Assembly: GCA_038373865.1 (NCBI GenBank)
Contig: JAXGGA010001629.1
Span: forward strand, 62,001-126,000
Length of the DNA stretch: 64,000 bases
Reading direction: 5' to 3'
Source of the DNA: Uloborus plumipes
Lineage: Eukaryota > Arthropoda > Arachnida > Araneae > Uloboridae
A model generated the notes under the pieces. That model did not search any database and had not been told where the DNA came from. It saw only the letters and a program-made list of their open reading frames with translations. A program made the position numbers and the translations under genes. Of the stretch, positions 48,358 to 58,961 are shown piece by piece; position 1 is the first letter of the stretch, and each line of letters opens with the position of its first letter.

Positions 48358-50449
48358 CTAACAATACAAATTATATTCATTACTTATATCTTTTAATAAA
48401 TGCATCAATATGTGTTCACATTTCATGCAGAGGTCATTTCTCAAATTAATAAAAAAACGACTTTAAAAGGACAAGAACTATGTTCCATGCTTTACGACAA
48501 CATGGAACTTTTTCATCAAATATTTTGTGCTAAGCATCTCTTTTCAATCCTTTCCCGGCAATGTCTAGTTGATTCTACAATTAAAAAGGTATAAAATGAA
48601 CACATACGCGATACACATATCGATTTTTTAAAAGTTTGTTTACCAATTGCTTAAAACCATTATCATTAGAAAGCAGTATGAAATAAAAATTCAACAAAAA
48701 ATAAATCCAGAAATAAAAAATACAGAACACTAAAACTCAGTATCGGCGAAAATGACGTGATGTATTACTGTCAATACGTTCTTATCTGAAGACATGAGCG
48801 AAAGTCGTCGGAGAAAATAAAAAAAAAGAAAGCTAATAAATCAGTTAGCAAACGGAAACGGTAGCGCCAAACTTTGAAAGCGAGCTACGTGTGAAATGAA
48901 TTACATCCTAACCTGTTAACCCATAAGTCATTCCCGAACATCCTGGCTCGCCAACAAAAATGTGCAAGTCTGAAAATAAACACATATTAATTCTTTTTAA
49001 TTCGGCTTCATCGGAGGCTGCGACATTATGGGGAAAGTTACTTGAACCATCGCCGTAGCTGGAACATGCTATCATTAATTTAAAGAACTATACTGTTGCC
49101 ACTTATTTAATTCATTAACTCGAGATACCTGCTGCAGGCGATGTCTTTTTTTGCGAAGTTTATCTCCGCTAAGGCAAACAAAAAAAAAAATCGTTTGCGG
49201 TTCTGATACTGCTTTCTTAAGTTGGAATTTTTTAAAACTCTGTTAAAGTAAACCTAGACACAAGCCAGCAAATTAATTGATAAAATTATTTACGATAGAA
49301 AATTACGTGTCTTTTAAGTAACATATTAGAAAGGGCTTCTTTTTAAAGCTTCTTTTTACTTTGCTGTTGATTTGGGAGAGAGATACTTTTTATTTTCAGT
49401 CACTTAATTTCTTTTCAATTTTTTCTTTTCAGTGGAAGATAAGAATATTGGGGGAGGAGGATGGAGCAATTTAGGGAAGATACAGCCTTGAATCGCATTC
49501 TAATTTGTTCCACGATTAAATTTTCTCCTTATAAGAGCGAAATTAACTTTATTTTTTAGTGCGCTAGGACTTTTGGAATCACCCTATTCATAAGAAGTAA
49601 GAATCAGAAAACAATGAAAACTAATAAATCAATTGATTTCTTTCGGTTCTGTAATTATTTTCGTGCAAAAACTGTGAAGAATATAACAAGATTTTAGGGA
49701 GAAATAAATGAGACTGCATTTTATTTTTACTTTTAGATAACTTCAGAGAAAATAATTAAAAGTTTTTGCGACACAATTAATGAAGCGAGCGCAATTAATG
49801 AAAATATTCTCATCAGACAGACATTGAAAGAAATTCATTCATGGATGAAGTTTGGAAACTTTCGCTTCCAACTAAATTGTATTAATCCGAGATCAATTAG
49901 AACTAATAATTGTAAATGAAAAGTGAATGTTTAAGAAAAAGAGGGAAATTTATTACTTTCTCGCAAATTAAGATTCAAAAATTTCATTTTTGAACTGGCA
50001 TAGAATTAATCAAATGTCACTTTAACAAACACTAAAGGCCGTTACCGACCAGCGTTCGTTTAGAGATTAATCAGTCATGAGCTTTCATCGTAGCATATGT
50101 GTCAATTTTAATAAAGGCGCGATGTTTCAATGCAATGCAAAAAACAATAAAACTAAAAAAGATATGTATGTATAAATTAAAATTTACATACGAAATTCGT
50201 CTTTAGAGTTGATTTTATTTTTACTTTCTAATTTACAGTGAGCTAAGACTGACAACGACGATAATGACGTAAAATACTTCTTTAAGGACAAATTATGCAG
50301 TATCCATGTATGCCAAGGCGCAGTTTACACCATTTTTTTTTGGGGGGGGGGGTATCTAAAGTATTCTAGATCTCTAGCCTTCTTTTTTAGATCACTAGAA
50401 TTTCTGATTTTTGGGATGATCTTTCTTTAGGGGGAGGGAGAGCATGAAA
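48358..50449. other. Unique sequence
   Basis: Mixed-composition segments lie at about 48740-49160, with AT-rich sequence elsewhere. A G-run sits at 50341-50352. No gene recognised; the plus frame at 48400-48594 has no family resemblance. Confidence 0.3.
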
Positions 50450-50457
50450 TTATAGAG

Positions 50458-51354
50458 CAGGGGTTCCCAAACTTTTTTGTTCCGTGGACCCCTTGCCTAG
50501 TTTTCGAATTTTGCGAGGACCCCCTTCCTTGGGGTCGTTCCAAAACTAATCAGGAATCGTAATAATGTAACTCAGGCATTCTAAAAGTGGGAATTAAATG
50601 GTTAAGTTCCATACATTGATGTTCTAAAACAAACCAGATGACAACTTTCTAAAAGATTCAGTTTGACAGTTTTACTACGGAGTAAAAAAATTTAAATTTA
50701 AAGTGATAAGGAAACAGATCAAGAGAAAAACGTAACATTTGCACGCATACTTTCATAAAAATAATGCACAAAACTTTTAACTTTTGTGCATTGTTTCCTA
50801 AAAGGAATTATAATTAAAATGGAATATTCTATTTTAATTATAAGGAATTAAAGGAATTAATATTCCTAAAAGGAATTAATATTCCTAAAAGGAATATTAA
50901 TTATTAAAAGGTTAAAACCTTTAGGAACCGGGAGGTGCACACGTTGTACTATATATCTTTTTTATTTAGAGGACGGAGTTGAAATTTTCACTCGAATCCT
51001 TTGGAGCCGGGGATTTTCTCAAGGTTTCATACGTCTGGTACGACAGTTCATACCTTCTCTTTTCAATGGAAAAGAAATCTGTGGTTCAACTGTCGTACTA
51101 CCTGGGTCGAAAGAAACATTTCTGTATGAACAGTCCGATTCCAAAACGTTAAATCAGCTAATATTCTTACATAGAATAGGTGTACAAGGAAAAAAAGAAA
51201 ACTTTTAAGTGGGACAGAGTGAATTTGGTTCATCAACAAAGGGACCCCTATTTTCATCTTGTGGACCCCCATTTTTTTTCTTTCCTTTATATGGACCCCT
51301 TCCAAACTTCGGAGCACCCCTGGGGGTCCCCGTGGACCACTTTGGGATCCACTG
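50458..51354. mobile_element. hAT-type element (Charlie-like ends)
   Basis: The left end caggggttcccaaacttttt and right end (reversed) cagtggatcccaaagtgg are of the widespread 'CAGGGGTTCCCAAA' hAT style. Flanks ttatagag (50450-50457) and ttttagag (51355-51362) agree at 7 of 8 and fit nTnnnnAn. Both subterminal regions contain gtggacccc words. At 50812-50912 a cluster of aaggaattaatattcct palindromic units lies in the interior. No transposase; the frames at 51063-51505 overlap on both strands and are chance. Confidence 0.9.
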
Positions 51355-51362
51355 TTTTAGAG

Positions 51363-53045
51363 GCAGTATTGGTACCATCGTCACTTCTGGGATGTGCACT
51401 CCAAGCAGTAATGAGCTGCGGCGTGTCCCAACCTTTTTTTCTTAGTTCAAGTACCCCTTTGGTTGTACTTTCAAACAAAGAAAGATTTGTGAAATAATTA
51501 CTCATTATGTTATTAAAGTGATAAGCAAAATATGCGTCAGTGTAGCGTCACACACCAGAATGAATTTATGCAAAAAAAAAAGAAAAGAAAAAACCCCACG
51601 ATTTTTACAAGAATTTTTACTGTATTTTTAATTTTGACATAAAATTTGGTCTTTGTAATTATTTTACATCTTCGGAAAATGTTGAGATGAAAATGAGCGA
51701 TAATATTTGATGAACAAAACATGCGTTGAATGTCATAAGCTAATTTTATTTTTGTCTTTTATAAAATGGTAATTTCGGAAAGGAGTTAGAAAAAAATTTA
51801 AATAGTTCTGGAACTTAACTAGAGCATGAATTATTCAAAACTTTGAAGATGAAAATTTCATTGATCAATAAAACTGTGTGATCAAAATGTATTTTACGCA
51901 TGTCTAATTTCATGACCTAGTACATTCTCTTCGATATAATCGTAAGTTGTCAGATGCAAAGAAAATTAGATTTGTCTTCGTTTTATTCTCGCTTTCAACT
52001 CATAAAGGGGCTGGGAAATTGTTTTTTCTTATTGTCCTGTAATATAATATTTAAGCACAGCTTCCATTTCAAAAATTCATAACGTCGCTGATAAATTAAT
52101 ACATGGCACTTGTGAAAACATTTTGTTTCATTTGTGCGATTGAATCGTTTACTTCGAAAACTAGCATCCCTAATTTGATTTCATCTGCATCATTTGAAAA
52201 GGGGACGCATCTCAGTTATTAATTTACTATTTTTATGGCGCAATCAATTAAATTTTCTTTTAATTGAGCATACTATTATTGCGATTATCTTCAAAACAAA
52301 ATACAGTCCATCCCGCTTAATGGAATAGATATTTTTCTATGCAAAAATATTCTAAGAAGCGGTATATTCCATTATCTGATACTGTTTCAAAAAAAAGAAA
52401 GATTTTTTTATATCGGGTTTTTTTTAGAGGGAGGAGGGGATATGTGAAAAAAGGTACATCAAACCATTAATTTTAGCACGTCTAATCAGTGGTCAAACAT
52501 ATACTGTCTAGTAGTTTTGGTTCGGCAAAAATCTTTTGTTCGGTTCAGAATAATTGAATCGGCGAGTGCAAAAACAACATCAGTCACGAAAATTCGAAGA
52601 TTCGTTTTTTTGTGGAAACAAGCTGTAGGAGGCAAGATACGTGTTGAGGTCAAAAATCACGTCAGTCAGGTTACTAATTCGAAAGATACGGGGCCTTATA
52701 TTTGAACGTTGACCGTAGAAACAATACTAGAACTAAGACGTTTTTTCTCTCTCCTGAACAATTTGAAGCTCTTATGTTGTTTATGCATTTACCGATTCAA
52801 TTGTTGCCTGCCCTTATAAAGGAGAATGGCGTATGCATACACTACACATAGCAATTTATAAAAGCCTGACACTTGGTTTTGACCTTGAATCCATCATGGT
52901 TACGAACTTTTTTAATATACTTCCGCAAAACTTGCTTTTTGCATTTAGAAAATTTGCGCTATGTTACAATGTTTTGTAAATAAAGTTTTATTTTATCTGT
53001 TGTTCATATATGTAGGAATTCATTATTATTTCTAAGCACTATCGC
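51363..53045. other. Unique sequence with a tiny pogo-like element
   Basis: At 52304-52384 an 81-bp segment starts cagtccatcccgctt after TA and ends atctgatactg, with aatggaata facing its reverse tattccatt, consistent with a minimal pogo-type MITE lacking a clear right TA. The block 52540-52720 is mixed in composition but lacks a recognisable product. Otherwise AT-rich. Confidence 0.4.
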
Positions 53046-53157
53046 TACCCAGGTAGCACAAAAAACGTTTAAACGTTTTATAAACGTTTTTAATCCGTTG
53101 TCGCAACGTTAATAACCATTTTACAACCTTTAAAAAACGAAGTATGCTACTTGGGTA
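53046..53157. mobile_element. Short MITE with TACCCAGGTAGCA ends
   Basis: The left end tacccaggtagcacaaaa and right end (reversed) tacccaagtagcatactt are inverted repeats enclosing repeated aaacgtt/aacgttt words. At 112 bp it is very compact. The target duplication may be the terminal TA. Superfamily unassigned. Confidence 0.7.
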
Positions 53158-53919
53158 TCTACATAATTTCTTAGATTATTTTTAACTCCAGAAACATCAT
53201 AAAGAATTTAAAAATAATTGACAACAGAAAATATCAACTTAATCAACGAAAATTGTACTCCTCGCACACACAAAAATTTAAGAAATGTCTTCAAAGCACC
53301 ATATTATGAAAAAAAAGAGGAGGGAGATCAAAACGAATTCTCCAAAGCCTCCGTGATTTACAAAATCATCCACGAATTCATCCACTCATCCACTATGAAA
53401 ATACTTCACACAGAGCGATTTAATCGAAATAATGCCTTTCCCACTCTAAAAACAAATATCACCTCTCGCACCTTTATACAAAGTCACGAGCAGCCTTGTT
53501 TTTAATAATTTATTTTTTTTTTCCACATCAGCCACTGCGCGGCAGGGAAGGGGGGGGGGGGAGAAATAAAGTCACGTGCCAAAAACATTTTTAGAAAGTA
53601 GTCTTCGGACCAAAATCAACAACAACAAAAAAAAAAAGTCAATGAAAACACGGTCAACACGTCTCGCAGCGGATCAACAGAGAAACCATTCCCAGCCAGA
53701 AGACTGCCTAATAATTCATTTTTAGGGAGAGAGAGAGAGTGTTTCTGCTGCAATAACGTTGTATTTTTCCAGTTTGACTGAGTTAACTGAATGCGGTGAA
53801 TACAGGGAAAGAGGTGGGTCGATAGGGAGGTTGAGTTGCGAGAAGTTGATTAATGAAATCTCGAGGACAGTTCTGTTGGAGTGATAATTTGTGCGTTATG
53901 AGGAGTTGAGGTTTTGGAC
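53158..53919. other. Unique sequence with G-run and GA repeat
   Basis: A frame at 53218-53505 (95 codons) is longer than most here but Asn/Lys-rich, matches nothing known to me and lacks splice or promoter support. A G-run lies at 53551-53562 and (ga)n at about 53728-53739. Confidence 0.3.
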
Positions 53920-53927
53920 ACGCACAG

Positions 53928-54564
53928 TAGGGTGGGGCGAAAAATAAAAAGTTTTTCAGATCAACTTCTAATAGCTGCCAAAAGTTGTCTTTGGTGATAG
54001 TTAGCTTTTGTGCAAAATTTGAGAAAAATCGGTTAATATCTTCAGGGGGCGCTGCGATCGCCAAGTTTTACCATAGCTTTGTTATGGATTTTGTGGTTAA
54101 AATATCAAAAAGAATGCGTTTAGCTAGTCTCTTTGCGTTTTTTTACTCAAAAGATGTTTTCATGCATTCAAAGCATATGAAATGACTCACAAACATAATT
54201 TTATACGATATATTTTTATTTTAAAAAAATCACTTTTTTTCACATTTTTGTTTCTTTTTAAATGCTTGAAATATAAATATATCATATAAAATAATTTTTT
54301 GTGAGTTATTTTATATGCTTTGAATGCATGAATATATCTTATGAGTAAAAAAAATGCAATGAGATTAGCTAACGACATTGTTTTTCATATTTTAACCATA
54401 AAATCCCGATAAAAGCCATGGTAAAACTTTGCGATCGCAGGGCCCCCTGAAGAAATTCACCGATTGTTCTCAAATTTTGCACAAAAGCTAACTATCACCA
54501 AAGACAACTTTTGGCAGCTATTAGAAGTTGATCTGAAAAACTTTTTATTTTTCGCCCCACCCTA
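53928..54564. mobile_element. hAT-type foldback MITE, nearly a full-length palindrome
   Basis: Ends TAGGGTGGGGCG and CGCCCCACCCTA are perfect inverted repeats. They are flanked by the perfect octamer acgcacag (53920-53927, 54565-54572). The two halves remain reverse complements, with modest divergence, almost to the centre (about 54240), so arms exceed 300 bp. The open frames on both strands mirror each other and are not genes. The left arm holds cagggggcgctg (54043-54054), a CTCF-like core; the right arm has diverged there. Confidence 0.95.
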
Positions 54565-54572
54565 ACGCACAG

Positions 54573-55562
54573 CGGTGCTATTTGTGTGGTGGAACAAGTC
54601 GTTATTTTGTGTTTTCGGAATAGACAGAGATTATTTTCAAAAGTTCGCAACTTTTATCCAGACTTGAAAAAAAAAAAATGTAGGAGAGGGAAAAGATAGC
54701 TCCTGGTTGAACGACATTTATAGGCGAAAGATCCTGAATTGGCTGCATAGCACCATACAAATATTTTTAGAGGGAAAAAATTACGATAATGGCATCAAAA
54801 TGTACTGAATAACTAAGGACATAGATTTTTTTCTTTTTTGAAAAATAAGAAAAAAACAAAATCGAAACAGTTGTACATATCGAAAATTCCGAAAACCCAA
54901 CAGAAAAAAATACACTGAAGGCTAGGGGAAAAAATGTGTGGCACATAAAAAAATTTAAATGGTTGGGTAAAAGTTATATATTATTAGCAAACGATAAAAA
55001 AATAGTTGTTTTGATTAAAATTTAAAATGATGAGCTTTTAATGCACAGTTAGTTGAATCAGTGGTTAATTGATTCAACCGCTTTAAAGAATAAAATCGCC
55101 AAAAACAGAATAAAATTCAGCTGTACCGAGTTATACGCTTTGTTGAATCAAAACTGCTTACAACAAAGGTGACTCACATAAGCGGCGGCCACTGTAATTA
55201 CGACCCTTTTTGCAGTGAGTTTTATACTCTTCAAGCAATTAAGATTAATTTTGAGTTTCAAATCCTCAAAGAGAACTTGTAAAGTTTATATTTATTTCTT
55301 TATTTGGTTAATAATAAGGAAAAAATAGCAAACCTGAAGCTAGAAAGACCTGAACGTTTGACGTTCAATATGAGACCTTAGAAAATAAGTAATTAATCAA
55401 TTTTTAATAGTTATGATAAGATCGAATACAATTTGGATTATCATCCAATGAACAGTTAATCACGCCATTAAAATTTTAAAAAAGGTGAAAAAGGTTTTTG
55501 CTGTGAGTAAAATTTCGAAAAAGATCGTTATTTTTGTAGTTCTCAATATGTCGACAGCTGTA
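54573..55562. other. Unique sequence with a pogo-like MITE fragment
   Basis: About 55042-55194 ends gcggcggccactg followed by TA (55195-55196). This matches, reversed, the pogo-style start CAGTGGCCGC, and the segment shares ttgattcaaccgctttaa and ttgaatcaaaactg words with 48181-48355. The left end is uncertain. The rest is AT-rich. Confidence 0.5.
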
Positions 55563-55825
55563 CTTTTTATTAGGGATGGACCGGATAGTGATTTTGTCGG
55601 ATACCGGATATCGGATATCCGGTGGCTCATCACACGCCGGATACCGGATATCCGGCATTACAATTACATTGCATGCTCGCTTATTTTTATGTAATGCAGC
55701 TTCAAAACAATAAATCAAAGTTGTTTCTTGCATGATTTCTTTAAGAACATGTTAAATACATTTAAATTAATTTTTAAAGCCTCTATTTTATTTGTACAGG
55801 AGTAGCGCTACATATAAAATGAAAC

Positions 55826-55867
55826 ACTAGCATATTGTGATTTCTTTCTAAATCACAATATGCTAGT
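55826..55867. repeat. Perfect hairpin, 18-bp arms
   Basis: actagcatattgtgattt (55826-55843) is repeated as its exact reverse complement at 55850-55867 with a 6-bp loop. It is followed by a short tatgtatta triplication (about 55868-55890). It lies inside the 3.4-kb hAT element. Confidence 0.95.
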
Positions 55868-56694
55868 TATGTATTATGTATTATGTATTTTTATCAAAAT
55901 AGACGAAACTTTAAAAGATTGAATTAAATATTTCTGTATATACTCAAAGTTTAAACTTTTAATTATTCTTAGTTTAAATTTTAAAGCTTTTCTGTTTCAA
56001 TATCATTTCAATAGGTTTCTACGTAAATGATACAGTTATTAAATATTTCACCAATATTAAAAAAAAAGGAAAAAAAAAAACTAAGCTCAGATAAACTTTT
56101 TTTTTTTTTTCAAATTGATACATATTTTATTAGAATTTTATGAATTTAAACTTCATTACAAAGTAACACATTTTCTTATTTCTAATTTTGCAATAATATA
56201 AAGCAAAATTTTGCTTTGAAATTCTTTTTTTTAAAGAATAATATGCATGTAATTTTTCTAACATACAAGTTAAAGAAGAAAATATTAAAACAGGACCAGT
56301 GTGTTAAATAATAATAATAATAATAAAGTTATACTAAATAATCAGTTAAAAATTTTATATAACTCCAAAAAACAAAGGAACATGTTTTCTGAAGATTCAA
56401 ATCAGCAGTTTAAATATACTTTTAAGAGGTATGCTAAAGTTGTTCACTTTTTTAAAAACAAATGAGTAAACTTTACTTAAATAATCAACTTGAAATTTTA
56501 CTTTAGTTCCAAAAAATTAAGATACACATTCTTAAAAGTGGCAAATTATCATTTTAAATACATTAAGGGTCATGCTAAACATATTCACTTTTTTAAAACC
56601 AAATTAATAAACTAATTCTTAAACGATCACCTCGAAATTCAACTTCATTTTGAAAAAATAAAGATACATTCCGAGATGCAAATGTTATATTTAT

Positions 56695-57649
56695 GGGTTA
56701 TTCCAGCCAAAATGGTACAAATCATGTCTGAAATTGTCGAGTTAAGTTTATCAAATGAAGTAATTTTCACCAACTAATTACTAATCATTGTTTTAAAAAT
56801 TATTCTCTGTTTATTTGTGCATAATAAAGTGTAAATGGCTTGTATATATGAGTCATTCATTAAGGGTTTTGAATAGTTCGACCACTTTGTGTAACAGAGG
56901 AGACAAATGAGGTTTGAAAAATATATTTCTAATCGTAAAGAAAAGTTAATTACAGAAAAAGCATAAAATGAACTAAGCATCCTAAAACTAATTCTGTCTG
57001 CAATTTCAAGAAAAAATATTTTTTGCACTATTAATGCGACTGTAACAGAGTGGACATCCCACAGTGCAAATTAACTATCATCAGCAAAGAATTTTAGGCT
57101 TATCTTAGTTACTGATTATATAATTCAATGTATCAAAGTAATCAAAGCAGATACATTACTTGTACTTATTAAAAAATATATCACATTGAATGCGATTGCT
57201 TATTTTATTTCTGAAAGGCTTGTAACAGAGTGGACAGTTTGAAACATAAAAAAAATCTAGGAACAAAGATAAATAGGTGTTTTTCCAAGATTTTGTTGTT
57301 TACATACATAAAAATCAGCAGAAAGGGTGTCAGAAGCATTTTTTGTGCTGTGCATTGCAAATGATTTTGTTGTTGCATTTCAGCTTAATCTTAAATTGCA
57401 TTTTAAGTCCTAGCAATTTGAAGCTGGGGCAGATCATTTTTTCCTTCTTTTGCCAAAGAATTTTTTTTTTTTTTGGGGGGGGGGGGGTCCTTTATAAATG
57501 GCTTATGCCTAAATAAGTAATACTTGGTTACATACAATTAGATGGAGAACAAATAAAAAAATATAATTAATTGGTGGTAAACATTAAAATTAATTCCCAA
57601 AATTCTGAAGTATCGGGACTGATTTGTACCATTTTCGCTGAAATGACTG
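56695..57649. mobile_element. Unclassified element with GGGTTATTCCAGC ends
   Basis: The left end gggttattccagccaaaatg and right end (reversed) cagtcatttcagcgaaaatg are followed on both sides by gtacaaatca. The interior carries gtaacagagtggac twice (about 57042, 57221) and gtaacagaggagac once (56891). The pattern parallels 46336-46936: similar GGGT-ATTCCA ends plus a thrice-repeated internal phrase ending or starting in taac. Target duplication unresolved. Its C/G-runs (57472-57487) are simple repeats. Confidence 0.7.
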
Positions 57650-57801
57650 ATATATTATCATTATTATTTAAAATTATTCTAAACATGTTCACTTTAAAAA
57701 ATAAATTAATAAACTTATATCTAAATAATTAAGTTAAAGTTTTACTTAAATTCTAAAAGACAAAATACACTTTCTAATGATGCAAATTAACATCTTAAAT
57801 A

Positions 57802-57977
57802 CAGTCAAGTCTCAATAGCTCATAGTTTCCCAAGGGACCGGCTAAAAACTTAGAGTTATTGATAGTTCGAGTTACAAGTAGTTCCTACCATCTTTTCAAG
57901 AATTTGGGACCAAATGAAAACTTTGAAATGAAGGTATATTTGAGTTTATAAAGCTTTGAGTTATCGAAACTCGACTG
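57802..57977. mobile_element. pogo/Tigger-like MITE
   Basis: Left end cagtcaagtctcaatagctc and right end (reversed) cagtcgagtttcgataactc are inverted repeats. The left flank is TA (57800-57801); the right reads aa. It is 176 bp with no coding content. It sits within a tandem unit of the 3.4-kb hAT. Confidence 0.82.
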
Positions 57978-58961
57978 AATGTTATTGAGGGTCATGCTCA
58001 ACATGTTCTCAAGGAGTTACGGAGCGGCGTGACAGACGTGAAAATATTCTAATAGCAGAGAAATATCTTTTCTGAAAGGAAGGTATTACAAAAAGAAAGA
58101 ACGAAACCCCAAAGTGCAAAATTCAAAATTTCTTTACACACATTTAAACTCTTTCAAAAAAAAAAAAAGCATGGTTTTAAGTTGCGACGATTCATGGGGA
58201 CAGATGTTTTCATTATCTAAAAGAAAACTTTCGTCAATGTTTGATAGGTTATTTAGTGTATGTTATTTTCAATTATAATAAAGCAATAATAGTGGCAAAG
58301 TAAAAAATATCTAATTACAACATCATTGGGTGTTAATAGATCGCAATTTTTGTTAGAAGCACAAAAACTAAAAATAAAAGAATTCAATAAATAAAATAAT
58401 TTGAGAATTTATATTAAAAGCTACTGCGATTAATTTTTATGAACTAACGATATGATCGTAAGTTTTTTTCAAACTTTTGTCGCACATTAATCCTTGAAGG
58501 TTTGTAGCCTTTTCTTTCTAAATATTTTAACTAAAATATTTTTGAAAAGCTGAAGACAATCATATTTTATCTGGCAATTGTGAAAAATTAAATATGCAGA
58601 ATGCTTCCATGTCCAGTACACAGTCGGAGGAATAACACAATTTTTGTTTTAGAAGCAAAAATTGGTAAAAAGGAAAGATGAAAAGTAATTACATCATCTA
58701 AAAGGTTTATCAAACAATGAAATTTTTAACTAAGATTTTTATAAAAAAGAAAATATTTAATTAGGTCCTCACATCATACCGGATAACCCTCACATCAATT
58801 CCGGATATTCCCCACATCAATACCGGATACTTAGCCGGATATCCTGCAAAAATCTTCCGGATATCCGTATCCGGGGCGGTCGTACCGGATACTTAAAATA
58901 TCAGCCGGATAGGCCGGATACCGGATAGTTACCAGATATCCGGTCCATCCCTACTTTTTAT

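Larger units (their letters stand above)
56280..58010. repeat. ~145-bp tandem units inside the hAT, interrupted twice
   Basis: Unit words such as gttcacttttttaaaaacaaat, aataatcaacttgaaattttac and aagggtcatgctaaacat recur near 56440, 56590, 57680 and 58000. Unit 3 is split by 56695-57649 and the next by 57802-57977. Joining across the insertions restores the unit order. Confidence 0.8.
55571..58953. mobile_element. hAT-type element, ~3.4 kb, with nested insertions
   Basis: Ends TAGGGATGGACCGGATA and, reversed, TAGGGATGGACCGGATAT are inverted repeats with many subterminal ccggatatccgg palindromes. They are flanked by the perfect octamer ctttttat (55563-55570, 58954-58961), fitting nTnnnnAn. 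The interior has a ~145-bp tandem array (56280-58010) that received two further elements (56695-57649 and 57802-57977). No transposase frame is recognisable, so it is non-autonomous. Confidence 0.94.

Noticed and set aside
53218..53505. 95-codon plus-strand frame as a small gene
   Set aside because: Lys/Asn-rich composition expected of AT-rich DNA, no recognised motif, no flanking gene signals.
53783..54064. Minus frame at 53783-54064 and plus frame at 53985-54185 as genes
   Set aside because: Both fall largely in the palindromic hAT MITE and mirror each other.
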